Part shown: positions 42,242-50,716 of the stretch, in pieces
How positions within the stretch are numbered: position 1 is the first letter of the stretch
Layout of the letters: each line of letters opens with the position of its first letter
Source of the DNA: Bradyrhizobium zhengyangense
Lineage (GTDB): Bacteria; Pseudomonadota; Alphaproteobacteria; Rhizobiales; Xanthobacteraceae
NCBI RefSeq assembly: GCF_022012435.1
Contig: NZ_JAKLUA010000009.1
Span: 186,001-250,000 of the forward strand
Direction of reading: 5' to 3'
DNA: 64,000 nucleotides
The notes under the pieces: model-generated
Seen by the model: the letters and a program-made list of their open reading frames with translations, nothing else
Databases searched by the model: none
Told to the model about the DNA's origin: nothing
Position numbers and translations under genes: made by a program

Positions 42242-43237
42242 ATGCCGCCCCCTTGGATTTCGATGTCAGTTGAAATGTATTCTTCAGGATTAGACGCAAT
42301 CGTGACGCTGCAGTCTTCAGTGAGCCAACTCGCTTCGGCGCAAGACGGCGCGGCCAAGAGTGCCAGCCCGCCGCGCCTTGACTGGTGGAGCATCGCCGCG
42401 ATCGCGCCGGCGGTCTTGATCCTTCTTGGCTTTCTGTTCCTGTTCTTCTACGGCGTATTTCAGTCCCTGACGGATCTCAAGTTCGGCCGGCCACTGGTCC
42501 ACTTTATTGGCCTTACCAATTACGCCGCGTTGATCAAGACAGACGACTTCTGGAATAGCGTCCGAGCAACACTTGTCTACGCTGGTTCAGCGGTCCTTGC
42601 GGAAGCCGTGCTCGGCGTTGCCCTCGCCAAGCTCTTTGCCACCGAAGTGTTCCTGGCACGCGTGATGCGGCCGGTCATTCTGTTGCCACTCGTGCTTCCG
42701 CCCATGAGCGTTGCCTTGATGTGGACGACGATGATGGATCCGCAGAGCGGCATCCTGAACTATCTGCTGTCGCTTGTAGGAATGGGCCGGTTTGCATGGA
42801 TTTCTGATCCCGCGACAGCGATGATTTCCCTCGTCCTGATCGACATATGGACTTACACCCCCTTTTTCACGCTGATCATCTTCGCCGGCCTCCAGGGCAT
42901 CAATGAGGAGATCAGGGAGGCCGCGCGCGTCAATGGTGCAAAGGGCTGGGCAACCTTCCTCTACATCGAGCTGCCGTTGATCGCGCCCTACATCCTGATT
43001 GCTGCGGTCTTCCGTCTGATCGAATCTCTCAATCAATTCGACATCATTTTCGGAACGACGCAAGGCGGTCCCGGCAACAGCACCTCCGTTCTTTCCGTGC
43101 GCGCCTACATCACCGCATTCCAGAACCTCGCCTTCGGCCGGGGCGCGGCCCTCATGGTCGTCAATTGGATCATCGTCCTGGCCGGAGCGTTCCTCACGGT
43201 CAAGTTGTGGCGATACGTCCGACCACGCGTTAGCTGA
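42242..43237 (+). CDS. sugar ABC transporter permease 1 (MalF/UgpA type)
   Basis: A 331-aa permease with six helices after a ~50-residue cytoplasmic N terminus (SASPPRLDWWSIAAIAPAVL marks the first helix). EAA loop EEIREAARVNGAKGWATFLY then IELPLIAPYIL. The start could be 42242 or a nearby in-frame ATG at 42263. Confidence 0.9.
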   Translation: MPPPWISMSVEMYSSGLDAIVTLQSSVSQLASAQDGAAKSASPPRLDWWSIAAIAPAVLILLGFLFLFFYGVFQSLTDLKFGRPLVHFIGLTNYAALIKTDDFWNSVRATLVYAGSAVLAEAVLGVALAKLFATEVFLARVMRPVILLPLVLPPMSVALMWTTMMDPQSGILNYLLSLVGMGRFAWISDPATAMISLVLIDIWTYTPFFTLIIFAGLQGINEEIREAARVNGAKGWATFLYIELPLIAPYILIAAVFRLIESLNQFDIIFGTTQGGPGNSTSVLSVRAYITAFQNLAFGRGAALMVVNWIIVLAGAFLTVKLWRYVRPRVS

Positions 43238-43248
43238 AGAGACGCGAC

Positions 43249-44109
43249 ATGCGCCTAAATCGCTCAGGATCGACAAATATCGCTCTCAATCTGCTGGTTG
43301 GCATCTGCGCGCTCACTCTCGCTTTTCCGCTGATCTGGATCCTGCTGATGTCGTTGAAACAGCAGGGCGAGGTCATGGCCTGGCCGCCCAAGTTCATCTT
43401 CTCGCCGACGCTTGAGAATTTCCGGGTGCTGTTCGACGCCGCGCAGGCCGGCGCGACAAGCTATGGCACCATCAAGGTTGATTTCCTCACGCCAGTGACA
43501 AATAGCGTCGCCATCGCGCTCGGATCTGTTTTCGTCTCAATGCTCCTTGGCGTGCCCGCCGGTTACGTTCTGGCAAGGCGAGACATCCCGATGAAGGAGG
43601 ACATCGCCTTCTTCATTCTTGGCTTCAGGTTCGCCCCGGCCTTGCTCGTCGTCATCCCGCTCTTCAACGTGTTCCAGACCATCGGACTCTACGACACCTA
43701 TCTCGGCATGATCTGGGTCTACCAGGTCGTCACGCTGCCTATGATCGTGTGGTTGAGCCGCTCCTACATCGAGGATATTCCAAAGGACATCGAGGAGGCT
43801 GCAGCGATGGACGGGGCCAAACCTGTCAGGGTCATTCTGCATATCGTGCTGCCGCTTCTCAAGCCCGGCCTGATCGGCGCCTCCTTGCTGATCTTTCTGC
43901 TGGCCTGGCACAACTTCGCGCTCGGCTTGATCCTGAGCTCCACCAAGGCGCCGGTGACCGTCGCGCTACTCAAGCTGCTCAATCCGGGGGTGCAGTTCTA
44001 TCCCGTCATGGCTGCAGGACTGGTCGTTACCATGATCATTCCGGTGATCTTGATCGTGATGGGCCAGCGCCACCTCGAACGTGGTCTCACTTTCGGGGCA
44101 GTAAAATGA
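43249..44109 (+). CDS. sugar ABC transporter permease 2 (MalG/UgpE type)
   Basis: A 286-aa permease. EAA loop KDIEEAAAMDGAKPVRVILH then IVLPLLKPGLIG; six hydrophobic segments. Its stop overlaps the kinase start (ATGA). Confidence 0.92.
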   Translation: MRLNRSGSTNIALNLLVGICALTLAFPLIWILLMSLKQQGEVMAWPPKFIFSPTLENFRVLFDAAQAGATSYGTIKVDFLTPVTNSVAIALGSVFVSMLLGVPAGYVLARRDIPMKEDIAFFILGFRFAPALLVVIPLFNVFQTIGLYDTYLGMIWVYQVVTLPMIVWLSRSYIEDIPKDIEEAAAMDGAKPVRVILHIVLPLLKPGLIGASLLIFLLAWHNFALGLILSSTKAPVTVALLKLLNPGVQFYPVMAAGLVVTMIIPVILIVMGQRHLERGLTFGAVK

Positions 44110-45047
44110 ATCCCAGGCCCTTGATGTTCTTTGGAACGACCAATCTCGACCTCTGCTTCAATGTCGAGCGGCTGCCAACGCCGGGTGAAAGTTTGATGGG
44201 CAAATTGAACCGCAATCCTGGAGGGAAGGGCGCCAATCAAGCCGTAGCGGCCGCACGGCTTGGACTGAAGCCCCTATTCTACACCCGTCTTGGCGGGGAC
44301 GAGGCTGGCCAGTCCCTCTTGCAGTCACTGCGCGAAGCCGGAGTCCGTGCTGAGGCCATCACCATTTGTGCCGGTGAGGTCTCCGGCTCGGCCCTCGTCC
44401 TGGTGGGAGACGACGGTTCGAACATGATCGTGATCGATCCGGGCGCCAATCTGAATGTGATGCCGGCCATGGTTGAGAGCGCGGCCGCATTCATCGCGCC
44501 AGGCGCGCTCGTTGTTGCCGAAATGGGCTTGCCCATCTCCGCCCTCAACCGGCTCTTTGAAATGAAAAGCGAGAAGGGCTTCGAACTCATTTTTAATCCG
44601 GCGCCGGTCAGACCCGGGCTTTCGCCGGCGGCATGGCGACAAGTCGATTACGTGACCCCCAACCAGACCGAGGCCTTCGAGCTGACCGGGGTAGAGGTGA
44701 CCGATTTCGACAGCGCCGCAGTGGCGGCGTCCAAGCTTCTGCACCTCGGACCCAAAGCCGCACTGATCACGCTGGGAGCGCAGGGCGCCTTCTATGCCGA
44801 CGCGGCGCACTCGTTTGCGCTGCGTGCCTTTCCCGTCAAAGTCGTCGATACCACGGCCGCCGGGGACGCCTTCAATGGCGCTTTTGCCGCTTCGCTCGCT
44901 CAAGGCCTGCCTCTGAGGGATTCGGTCAGACGAGCACTAGCCGTTGCTGCCCTGTGCGTAACGCGCCGCGGGGCGCAGGCCTCAATGCCGCTGGCAGCAG
45001 AGGTCGATGAATTCCTCAAATCACAAACGATCTTGGAGTTGGAATGA
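44106..45047 (+). CDS. PfkB-family sugar kinase (ribokinase-like)
   Basis: A 313-aa kinase. N-terminal signature RNPGGKGANQAVAAARLG; C-terminal DTTAAGDAFNGAFAASLAQG holds the anion hole and catalytic Asp. Resembles ribokinase; the substrate is probably the sugar brought in by the adjacent transporter. Overlaps both neighbours by four bases. Confidence 0.9.
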   Translation: MNPRPLMFFGTTNLDLCFNVERLPTPGESLMGKLNRNPGGKGANQAVAAARLGLKPLFYTRLGGDEAGQSLLQSLREAGVRAEAITICAGEVSGSALVLVGDDGSNMIVIDPGANLNVMPAMVESAAAFIAPGALVVAEMGLPISALNRLFEMKSEKGFELIFNPAPVRPGLSPAAWRQVDYVTPNQTEAFELTGVEVTDFDSAAVAASKLLHLGPKAALITLGAQGAFYADAAHSFALRAFPVKVVDTTAAGDAFNGAFAASLAQGLPLRDSVRRALAVAALCVTRRGAQASMPLAAEVDEFLKSQTILELE

Positions 45048-45814
45048 CCGAACAGTTCTCAGTCTCAGACAGAACGGTGCTCGTGACAGGGGCAGGGGGC
45101 GGCATCGGATCTGCCATTGTGAATGCGTTTCGGGCAGGAGGGGCCAACGTCGTTGCCACCGACGCCAATCTCGAAAGCCTCAGGCAGACATTGGTAGGAC
45201 TTCCCCATGGCAATGGCGTGTTGCCGATGGCCATGGACGTTTCGCGCGAAGAGGACGTGGCGCGCGTGCTCGAGGAGATCGGAAAACGATTCGGCCGGCT
45301 CGACGTGCTCGTCAACAATGCCGGCGTTAAATCTGCCCAGCCGCTCCTCAGCGGGGCGGCCGACAAGATCGAACGCACAATCCAGATCAACTCGGTCGCA
45401 ATCCTCCGCTGCTCGAAGCTCGCGATCGAGCGCTTCATGACAACCAAGGGCGGCCGCATCGTCAATGTCGGTTCCTCCTTGTCTTCGCAAGGCGCCGTAT
45501 TCAACTATCAGGCCGGAGGGGCGGACTATTGCCTCTCCAAGGCAATCGTTCACGACATCACAAAGCTCCTTGCTTATGAATGCGCGCCGCTCAAGATCAA
45601 TGTGAATGCAATCGCACCGGGGATCATCGACACCCCCATGCATGGCCGTCCGCGTGAGGAGACGGAAGCCCGCCATAGCGGCCGAATCCCATTGGGACGG
45701 GTTGGATTGCCGAACGACATTGCCGGCCTTGCCGTGTTTCTCGCAAGCCCTGCGGCCTCCTACATGACCGGCCAGATCGTTCACGTGAACGGCGGGATGC
45801 TGATGAATGGCTAA
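45044..45814 (+). CDS. short-chain dehydrogenase/reductase
   Basis: A 256-aa NAD(P)-dependent enzyme. VLVTGAGGGIGSAIVNAF cofactor motif; LVNNAGVKSAQP; Ser in NVGSSLSSQG and Tyr-Lys in YCLSKAIVH; GQIVHVNGGMLM terminus. Likely oxidises a sugar or polyol. Overlaps the phosphatase start. Confidence 0.88.
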   Translation: MTEQFSVSDRTVLVTGAGGGIGSAIVNAFRAGGANVVATDANLESLRQTLVGLPHGNGVLPMAMDVSREEDVARVLEEIGKRFGRLDVLVNNAGVKSAQPLLSGAADKIERTIQINSVAILRCSKLAIERFMTTKGGRIVNVGSSLSSQGAVFNYQAGGADYCLSKAIVHDITKLLAYECAPLKINVNAIAPGIIDTPMHGRPREETEARHSGRIPLGRVGLPNDIAGLAVFLASPAASYMTGQIVHVNGGMLMNG

Positions 45815-46631
45815 GTCCGGCACTCAGCTTCAATGGCCCGAGATCGCCGGTGTCATTTCCGATCTGGATGGCGTGGTCTACCGGGGGAACGCCGCGATCG
45901 CGGACGCCATCGAAGCCTTCAAGAGCTGGCAGCGGGCAAAACTTCCCTTCTGCTTCGTCACTAACAATTCGACCCACACGCCGGAAGATGTTGTGCGCAA
46001 GGTCGGAGGTTTCGGGCTTTCGATCTCCCCGAGGCAGGTCGTGACGAGCGCCATCACGGCCGCGGCGCTCATTCGCGCCCAATACCCGAAACTGACACGG
46101 GCCTTTGTCATCGGCGCGCCATCCCTTGCCAAAGCGATCGAGGAGGCGGGCCTCGAAGTCACCGATGCGAAGCCTGAAGTCGTGGTGATGGGGCTCGACC
46201 GCCAGATTACGCATGACAAGCTGCGAATTGCTGCTGCGGCTATCCTGGGCGGCGCCGTGTTCATAGGCACAAACCCTGATCTTCTCTTGCCGACTGCGGA
46301 CGGCTTCGAACCAGGGGCAGGGGCCATGATCACGGCAGTTGCAGCCGCAACTCAAGTCCAGCCTCTGATCGTCGGCAAACCCGAGACGCACATGATCGAA
46401 GCCGCGCTTTCGCGGCTTGGAACGCCACGTCAATCCACATTGATGATCGGCGACCAGATACAGACAGATATCCAGGCCGGCAAGCGCGCCGGCCTTCCTG
46501 CCGTGCTCGTCACGACAGGCGTCCCACCTCGCAAGGACGCCGCGCTGCTGCCAGCCGACTTTACCGTGTCCAGCCTTTCAGAAATCGCCGTGAAGGCTGG
46601 TGTAGACACCGTACGGCAGAGGAGAGCGTGA
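45807..46631 (+). CDS. HAD-superfamily sugar phosphatase (NagD-like)
   Basis: A 274-aa phosphatase. Motif I ISDLDGVVYRG; motif II FVTNNSTHTPEDV; lysine in VGKPETHMIEAAL; motif IV MIGDQIQTDIQAGKRAG. The C2-cap type of NagD/phosphoglycolate phosphatases. Presence of both kinase and phosphatase in the operon is notable. Confidence 0.88.
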   Translation: MAKSGTQLQWPEIAGVISDLDGVVYRGNAAIADAIEAFKSWQRAKLPFCFVTNNSTHTPEDVVRKVGGFGLSISPRQVVTSAITAAALIRAQYPKLTRAFVIGAPSLAKAIEEAGLEVTDAKPEVVVMGLDRQITHDKLRIAAAAILGGAVFIGTNPDLLLPTADGFEPGAGAMITAVAAATQVQPLIVGKPETHMIEAALSRLGTPRQSTLMIGDQIQTDIQAGKRAGLPAVLVTTGVPPRKDAALLPADFTVSSLSEIAVKAGVDTVRQRRA

Positions 46632-47740
46632 TGGCCAATGTTCGCCTGGAAGGCCTCAACAAGGCCTATGGCACTATCCAGATCCTGCGCAATATCGACC
46701 TCACCATCGATCACGGCGAATTCGTCGTCTTCGTCGGGCCTTCAGGGTCGGGCAAGTCGACCCTGCTGCGCATGATCGGCGGTCTCGAGCCGATTAGCGG
46801 AGGACGGCTTTTCATCGACAATGAGCTCGTCAACGACGTGGACGCGGCCGACCGCAATCTAGGCATGGTGTTCCAGAGCTACGCCCTCTATCCGCACATG
46901 ACCGTCCGGGAAAACCTGGCTTTCCCCTTGCGGATGGCCAAAGCGACGAAAGCGGAGATCGGGAAGCGTGTCGCTGAGGCCGCGTCCTTATTGCAGATCG
47001 ACCATTTGCTCGATCGCAAGCCACGGCAGCTCTCCGGCGGCCAGCGCCAGCGCGTGGCGATCGGGCGGGCCATCGTCCGCGAGCCCAAGGTGTTTCTGTT
47101 TGACGAGCCGCTGTCCAACCTCGACACCGAGCTGCGGGTGCAGATGCGGGTCCAGATCGCCAAGCTCCACGAGCAGCTTGGAAACACCATGATCTACGTC
47201 ACTCACGATCAGGTCGAGGCCATGACCATGGCTGACAAGATCGTCGTGCTCAAGGACGGCAATATCGAGCAGGTGGGGAGCCCCCACGAGCTCTATCACT
47301 ACCCGGCGTCGCGCTTCGTCGCCGGCTTCATTGGCTCGCCTAAGATGAATTTTTTGGGCGGTCATATCGAGGCCGCGCACGAGACAGGGGTGGAGGTCAG
47401 GCTTGACGCGGGCTCGACCGTCTCGGTCCCCGTTCGGCCGGATCAATTGCTGGTCGGCAAGCCGATCACGCTCGGGATCCGTCCCGATGATTTCTCGCAG
47501 CCGGCAGAAGACAAAGAGATCGCTCTCGAGCTGGACGTCGATTTCGTCGAGCACCTTGGCAGCGTCACCTACATCTACGGCAACGCGGGCAAGGAAGCCG
47601 TGGTCGCCAAAGCGCCACGGCTCGAGCCAGCCAAACGATCTGGCAAGGTCCGCCTTGCGGCTTCACCAGCCGATTGCCACCTGTTCACGGCCAACGGCAA
47701 GGCCCTGCAGCGGTTGCACGCACCGGCAAATTGGAGCTAA
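46631..47740 (+). CDS. sugar ABC transporter ATP-binding protein (MsmK/UgpC family)
   Basis: A 369-aa ATPase. Walker A VGPSGSGKSTLLRMIGG, signature LSGGQRQRVAIGRAIV, Walker B VFLFDEPLSNLDTELR, followed by a ~120-residue OB/TOBE regulatory domain (LGIRPDDF). Completes the transporter encoded at 40830-44109. GTG 46628 is three bases upstream and also possible. Confidence 0.94.
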   Translation: MANVRLEGLNKAYGTIQILRNIDLTIDHGEFVVFVGPSGSGKSTLLRMIGGLEPISGGRLFIDNELVNDVDAADRNLGMVFQSYALYPHMTVRENLAFPLRMAKATKAEIGKRVAEAASLLQIDHLLDRKPRQLSGGQRQRVAIGRAIVREPKVFLFDEPLSNLDTELRVQMRVQIAKLHEQLGNTMIYVTHDQVEAMTMADKIVVLKDGNIEQVGSPHELYHYPASRFVAGFIGSPKMNFLGGHIEAAHETGVEVRLDAGSTVSVPVRPDQLLVGKPITLGIRPDDFSQPAEDKEIALELDVDFVEHLGSVTYIYGNAGKEAVVAKAPRLEPAKRSGKVRLAASPADCHLFTANGKALQRLHAPANWS

Positions 47741-47774
47741 TTTTCGGGCCTGCCGCACAGGAGGGGCGGCCGGT

Positions 47775-49550
47775 ATGCACAACCGGGTAGAGCAGGTCAA
47801 GAACGCAGGAATCAGGCAGTTCTTCCGCAATTCCCGTTCATTCGTGCTCGGGGCAGGCATCGGCTCGGGCATGACCGCAAGGGCGGCCGAACGGGCGGGT
47901 GCAGATTTTGTCCTTGCGCTCAACGCTGGCCGTTTTCGCGCCATGGGCGGCTCCTCGCCAGCCTCGATCCTGCCCATCCGCGATAGCAACGAATTCGTCG
48001 CCGGATTCGGCCGAACCGAGATCCTGCCCAGCACCAAACTGCCGGTCTTTTTCGGCGCATGCACCTTCGATCCGCGCCTCGATCTCGATCGCTTCCTCGA
48101 CCGGATCATCCGATGGGGCTTTACAGGGGTTACCAATTTCCCCTCCGTCATCCACATCGACGATTTTAGAAGGTCCTTGCTCGAGAAATCTGGCCTCGGC
48201 TACGAGCGAGAAATCGAACTTCTAACAAAAGCCCGTCAACGCGGTTTGATGACGATTGCCTATACCCGCTCCCAGGCCGAAGCGCGGCGCATGGTCGAGG
48301 CAGGCATTGAGGCGATCTGCATCAACTTCAATCTCAATCGCAGCGTCGAAAGCGGATCTGATCCATCGATCAGCCAGTCCGAGCTCGCAGCGCGGACCAG
48401 CGCCGTGACACGGGTGGCGCACTCCACCGACAAGAACGTCATCTGTCTACTCGGCGGCGGACCCATTACAAAGCCGGACGAACTCCTCGATATCTGCCGC
48501 GAAACGGGCGTCCAGGGCTTCATAGGCGGCTCTTCGCTGGACCGGGTCCCGTTGGAGATGTCGGTCCTCGAGGTCACATCCGGGTTCAAGACGATTCATC
48601 TCTTGCGCGAGAAAGTCGATCTGCTCGAGCGTCAGCTCCAATTGAGCGGGTTCAGGCACGGCGTCATTGCCCAATCCTCAGTCATGAAGCGGGTGCTCGA
48701 GACCGCCAAACGCCTGGCTGCCAATCCTAATCCTGTGCTCGTGTGGGGCGAAACGGGCTCGGGAAAACGCAGGATAGCGAATCTCGTTCACAGCTTCAGC
48801 GACCGCAAACATACAAAGGCTGCGCTCTTCCAGTGCCGCGCGGGGCCGGCAGCGGGCAACATCGGTGCATTGTTCGGCGCGGAGCGCGACGAGACCAGGA
48901 AGCGCCAACTATCGATTCTTGAAGCTGCAAACGGCACTGCCGTCCTGCTGCTGCATCTGGATCAACTGCCGCGGGATGGCCAGGAGCGTCTTGCTGATTA
49001 CCTCGAGACCGGCGGTTTTGCACCCCTGAACGGGGTATCGGTCGTGCGGTCCAACGCACGGATCATTGCAACAGCGACAATTGCTCGCAGCGCCAGCCTT
49101 CAAACCGTGCTCTGTCCTCGGCTTCTTGCCCTGTTTACCGGGCTTGACATTGCCCTGCCGGCCTTGCCGGACAGGCTCGAAGACCTTCCCCAACTGGTCC
49201 AGCATTTCACGGTGGAAGCGAAGGGAGATTCAAACGCGCCGACGTTGGGAATAGAGAATTCTGCCTTCCTGGCGCTTGCCGGGCATGATTGGCCGGGAAA
49301 CCTGCGAGAGTTGCGCCAAATCGTCAACCAGCTGGTGACGCTGCAACTGTCACACATTACGGCTGACGTCCTAAGGCCTTTGCTGACCGCGTCATCGGCC
49401 GTGAAACGGACAAATGTGTTCTCCGAGCGCGAGTGGATCATCGAAGGGCTGAAACGAAACAAGCTCCACCGCGGAAAAACTGCCCAGTCCCTTGGACTCT
49501 CCAGGAAGACCCTCTACAACAAGATCAAGAAGCTGCGGATCCTGGAGTAG
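47775..49550 (+). CDS. TIM-barrel 'PEP hydrolase-like' sensor fused to NtrC-like AAA+ and Fis-type HTH, GAFTGA loop missing
   Basis: A 591-aa three-domain regulator. Residues ~1-275 are a TIM barrel of the family called phosphoenolpyruvate hydrolase-like (SFVLGAGIGSGMTARAAERAG, GFTGVTNFPSVIHIDD, GYEREIELLTKARQRGLMT), homologous to the gene at 51958. Residues ~300-530 are an AAA+ domain with Walker A VWGETGSGKRRIANLVH, but the region that should hold GAFTGA reads GALFGAERDETRKRQL, and Walker B is degenerate (LLLHLDQLP). Residues ~545-591 are a Fis-type helix-turn-helix (RGKTAQSLGLSRKTLYNKIK). It probably senses a cluster metabolite and does not activate sigma54. Confidence 0.88.
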   Translation: MHNRVEQVKNAGIRQFFRNSRSFVLGAGIGSGMTARAAERAGADFVLALNAGRFRAMGGSSPASILPIRDSNEFVAGFGRTEILPSTKLPVFFGACTFDPRLDLDRFLDRIIRWGFTGVTNFPSVIHIDDFRRSLLEKSGLGYEREIELLTKARQRGLMTIAYTRSQAEARRMVEAGIEAICINFNLNRSVESGSDPSISQSELAARTSAVTRVAHSTDKNVICLLGGGPITKPDELLDICRETGVQGFIGGSSLDRVPLEMSVLEVTSGFKTIHLLREKVDLLERQLQLSGFRHGVIAQSSVMKRVLETAKRLAANPNPVLVWGETGSGKRRIANLVHSFSDRKHTKAALFQCRAGPAAGNIGALFGAERDETRKRQLSILEAANGTAVLLLHLDQLPRDGQERLADYLETGGFAPLNGVSVVRSNARIIATATIARSASLQTVLCPRLLALFTGLDIALPALPDRLEDLPQLVQHFTVEAKGDSNAPTLGIENSAFLALAGHDWPGNLRELRQIVNQLVTLQLSHITADVLRPLLTASSAVKRTNVFSEREWIIEGLKRNKLHRGKTAQSLGLSRKTLYNKIKKLRILE

Positions 49551-49562
49551 CTCTGCTCCTCA

Positions 49563-50168
49563 TTATTTTCGCGCTGGCGGCTTCGTGCCGCTCAGAAGCG
49601 CGAACTTCGCCACCGGCGCTCCTCGCTTCCCGGCGCTTACCAAATCGACGCCATCGCCAATCACGAACTTGAGCGCTTCTTCCGGCATCTGGACCAGGCC
49701 GGCCAGATGCGAGCCGATGCGCCGCTCGGCCATTGCGGTCTTAGAGATGTCGTCCGTCGCGAACAACACCCTGAAGTCCAAATTGGCAAACCATTCCAGA
49801 CGTCGAAGCTCGATCTCCTGTCCGCTTTCAATGGGCGTCCCTGTCGTTGACCGCTCAATGAGAGACGCCGGCGGGAAGTTGATGATCCCCTTGATCCCGG
49901 CCTCTTTCAACGCATCGGCAAGATCCTCCCAGCACGCGAAGGGATCGATCATGACGATCGCGGCGTAAACACCCGCAGATCTCTCCTTTCGGAACGTGCG
50001 CAGATCCCGTAACAGACAATCGTTCCAGTCAACGACGGGCAAGGTCGCCATGACCAGCATGGAGCCTTCCGGAAGGCTCCCTAAAGCCGGCGCATAGATT
50101 GCTAGGCAATAACCCTCGCGCGTGTCCGACCTGCTTGAAATGAGCTCGCCGACTGCTCTTTGCTTCAA
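49563..50168 (-). CDS. truncated/divergent TIM-barrel paralogue (PEP hydrolase-like)
   Basis: A 201-aa protein on the opposite strand, tail-to-tail with the regulator. The segment AGIKGIINFPPASLIERS corresponds to AGFSGVINYPTIS of the gene at 51958, and EIELRRLEWFANLDFRVLFA to its EVEMIASARKKNIFSLAYV. It lacks part of the N-terminal strand region and the C-terminal half. The longest frame starts with TTG 50168, preceded by AGAGGCGG; an ATG further in (MLVMATLP) is another option. A shortened third copy, perhaps regulatory or decaying. Confidence 0.6.
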   Translation of the reverse strand: MKQRAVGELISSRSDTREGYCLAIYAPALGSLPEGSMLVMATLPVVDWNDCLLRDLRTFRKERSAGVYAAIVMIDPFACWEDLADALKEAGIKGIINFPPASLIERSTTGTPIESGQEIELRRLEWFANLDFRVLFATDDISKTAMAERRIGSHLAGLVQMPEEALKFVIGDGVDLVSAGKRGAPVAKFALLSGTKPPARK

Positions 50169-50174
50169 CCGCCT

Positions 50175-50194
50175 CTACCCAATCTTACCCATTT
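50175..50194 (+). promoter_or_regulatory. TTACCCA double motif, site 2
   Basis: CTACCCAATC then TTACCCATTT, 10-bp period, same orientation as sites 1 and 3. It starts 7 bases upstream of the putative TTG start of the minus-strand TIM-barrel gene, so binding would block that gene's 5' end. Confidence 0.5.
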
Positions 50195-50618
50195 AAACAT
50201 CGCACTGATCTTATACGGCATTTCAGTTCGGTCTAGAGATCTGCACGACATCTAGGCACGTCAGGCTTCCGACGACGTCTCATCTATCCGCTGGCAGGCC
50301 GGCCTCGTCTGCTTCCTCCCTCGACTTACGCCGCTGTTGGAGAGCTCCAGCAGCGGTCTCTTTTTAGAATTCAATTCACAGGCATTGAACCGCGCGAGCT
50401 GTCCACCCGCCCGCCACTTGGCACTTTTTGCAATGGGTGAAACAGCGTCCCAAGGGCTGGCGGAGATGACCTTCGCCTGCTGCGCACCGCGTGCGTCTCA
50501 TGGGCCCGAAAGGACGCCGGACAGAAGATGCCGGAAGAGGAGAGGGGAAGACACGCCGCAGACAGGACAGGCAACCTTGGCTAGAGCCACCGGTGCGCTC
50601 CCGAGCGCTTCGAGACAT

Positions 50619-50638
50619 CTACCCAATATTACCCAACT
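50619..50638 (+). promoter_or_regulatory. TTACCCA double motif, site 3 (Tm-1-like operon promoter)
   Basis: CTACCCAATA then TTACCCAACT with a 10-bp period, 78 bases upstream of the Tm-1-like gene start. Sites 1 and 3 are both followed by ACTCT. Confidence 0.55.
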
Positions 50639-50716
50639 CTCCCCGGCGCGGCACTTATTGAGCGTCTCGGCCGCGTTTAGACCATTCGTATCAAGCAGGA
50701 TCGGAGAGGAAAGATC

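Larger units (their letters stand above)
50169..50716. other. 548-bp intergenic region with two TTACCCA sites
   Basis: Between the divergent truncated TIM-barrel gene and the Tm-1-like gene. It has TTACCCA double motifs at both ends (50175 and 50619, 444 bp apart), suggesting loop formation or separate control of each gene. No convincing protein gene is present. Confidence 0.5.

Noticed and set aside
50418..50432. Sequence TTGGCACTTTTTGCA resembling a sigma54 promoter
   Set aside because: GG and GC are separated by 8 bases, not the required 10.
50650..50663. GG-N10-GC (CGGCACTTATTGAGC) in front of the Tm-1-like gene
   Set aside because: Spacing fits sigma54 but the -12 box is poor (GAGC) and the local regulator lacks GAFTGA, so I do not call it.
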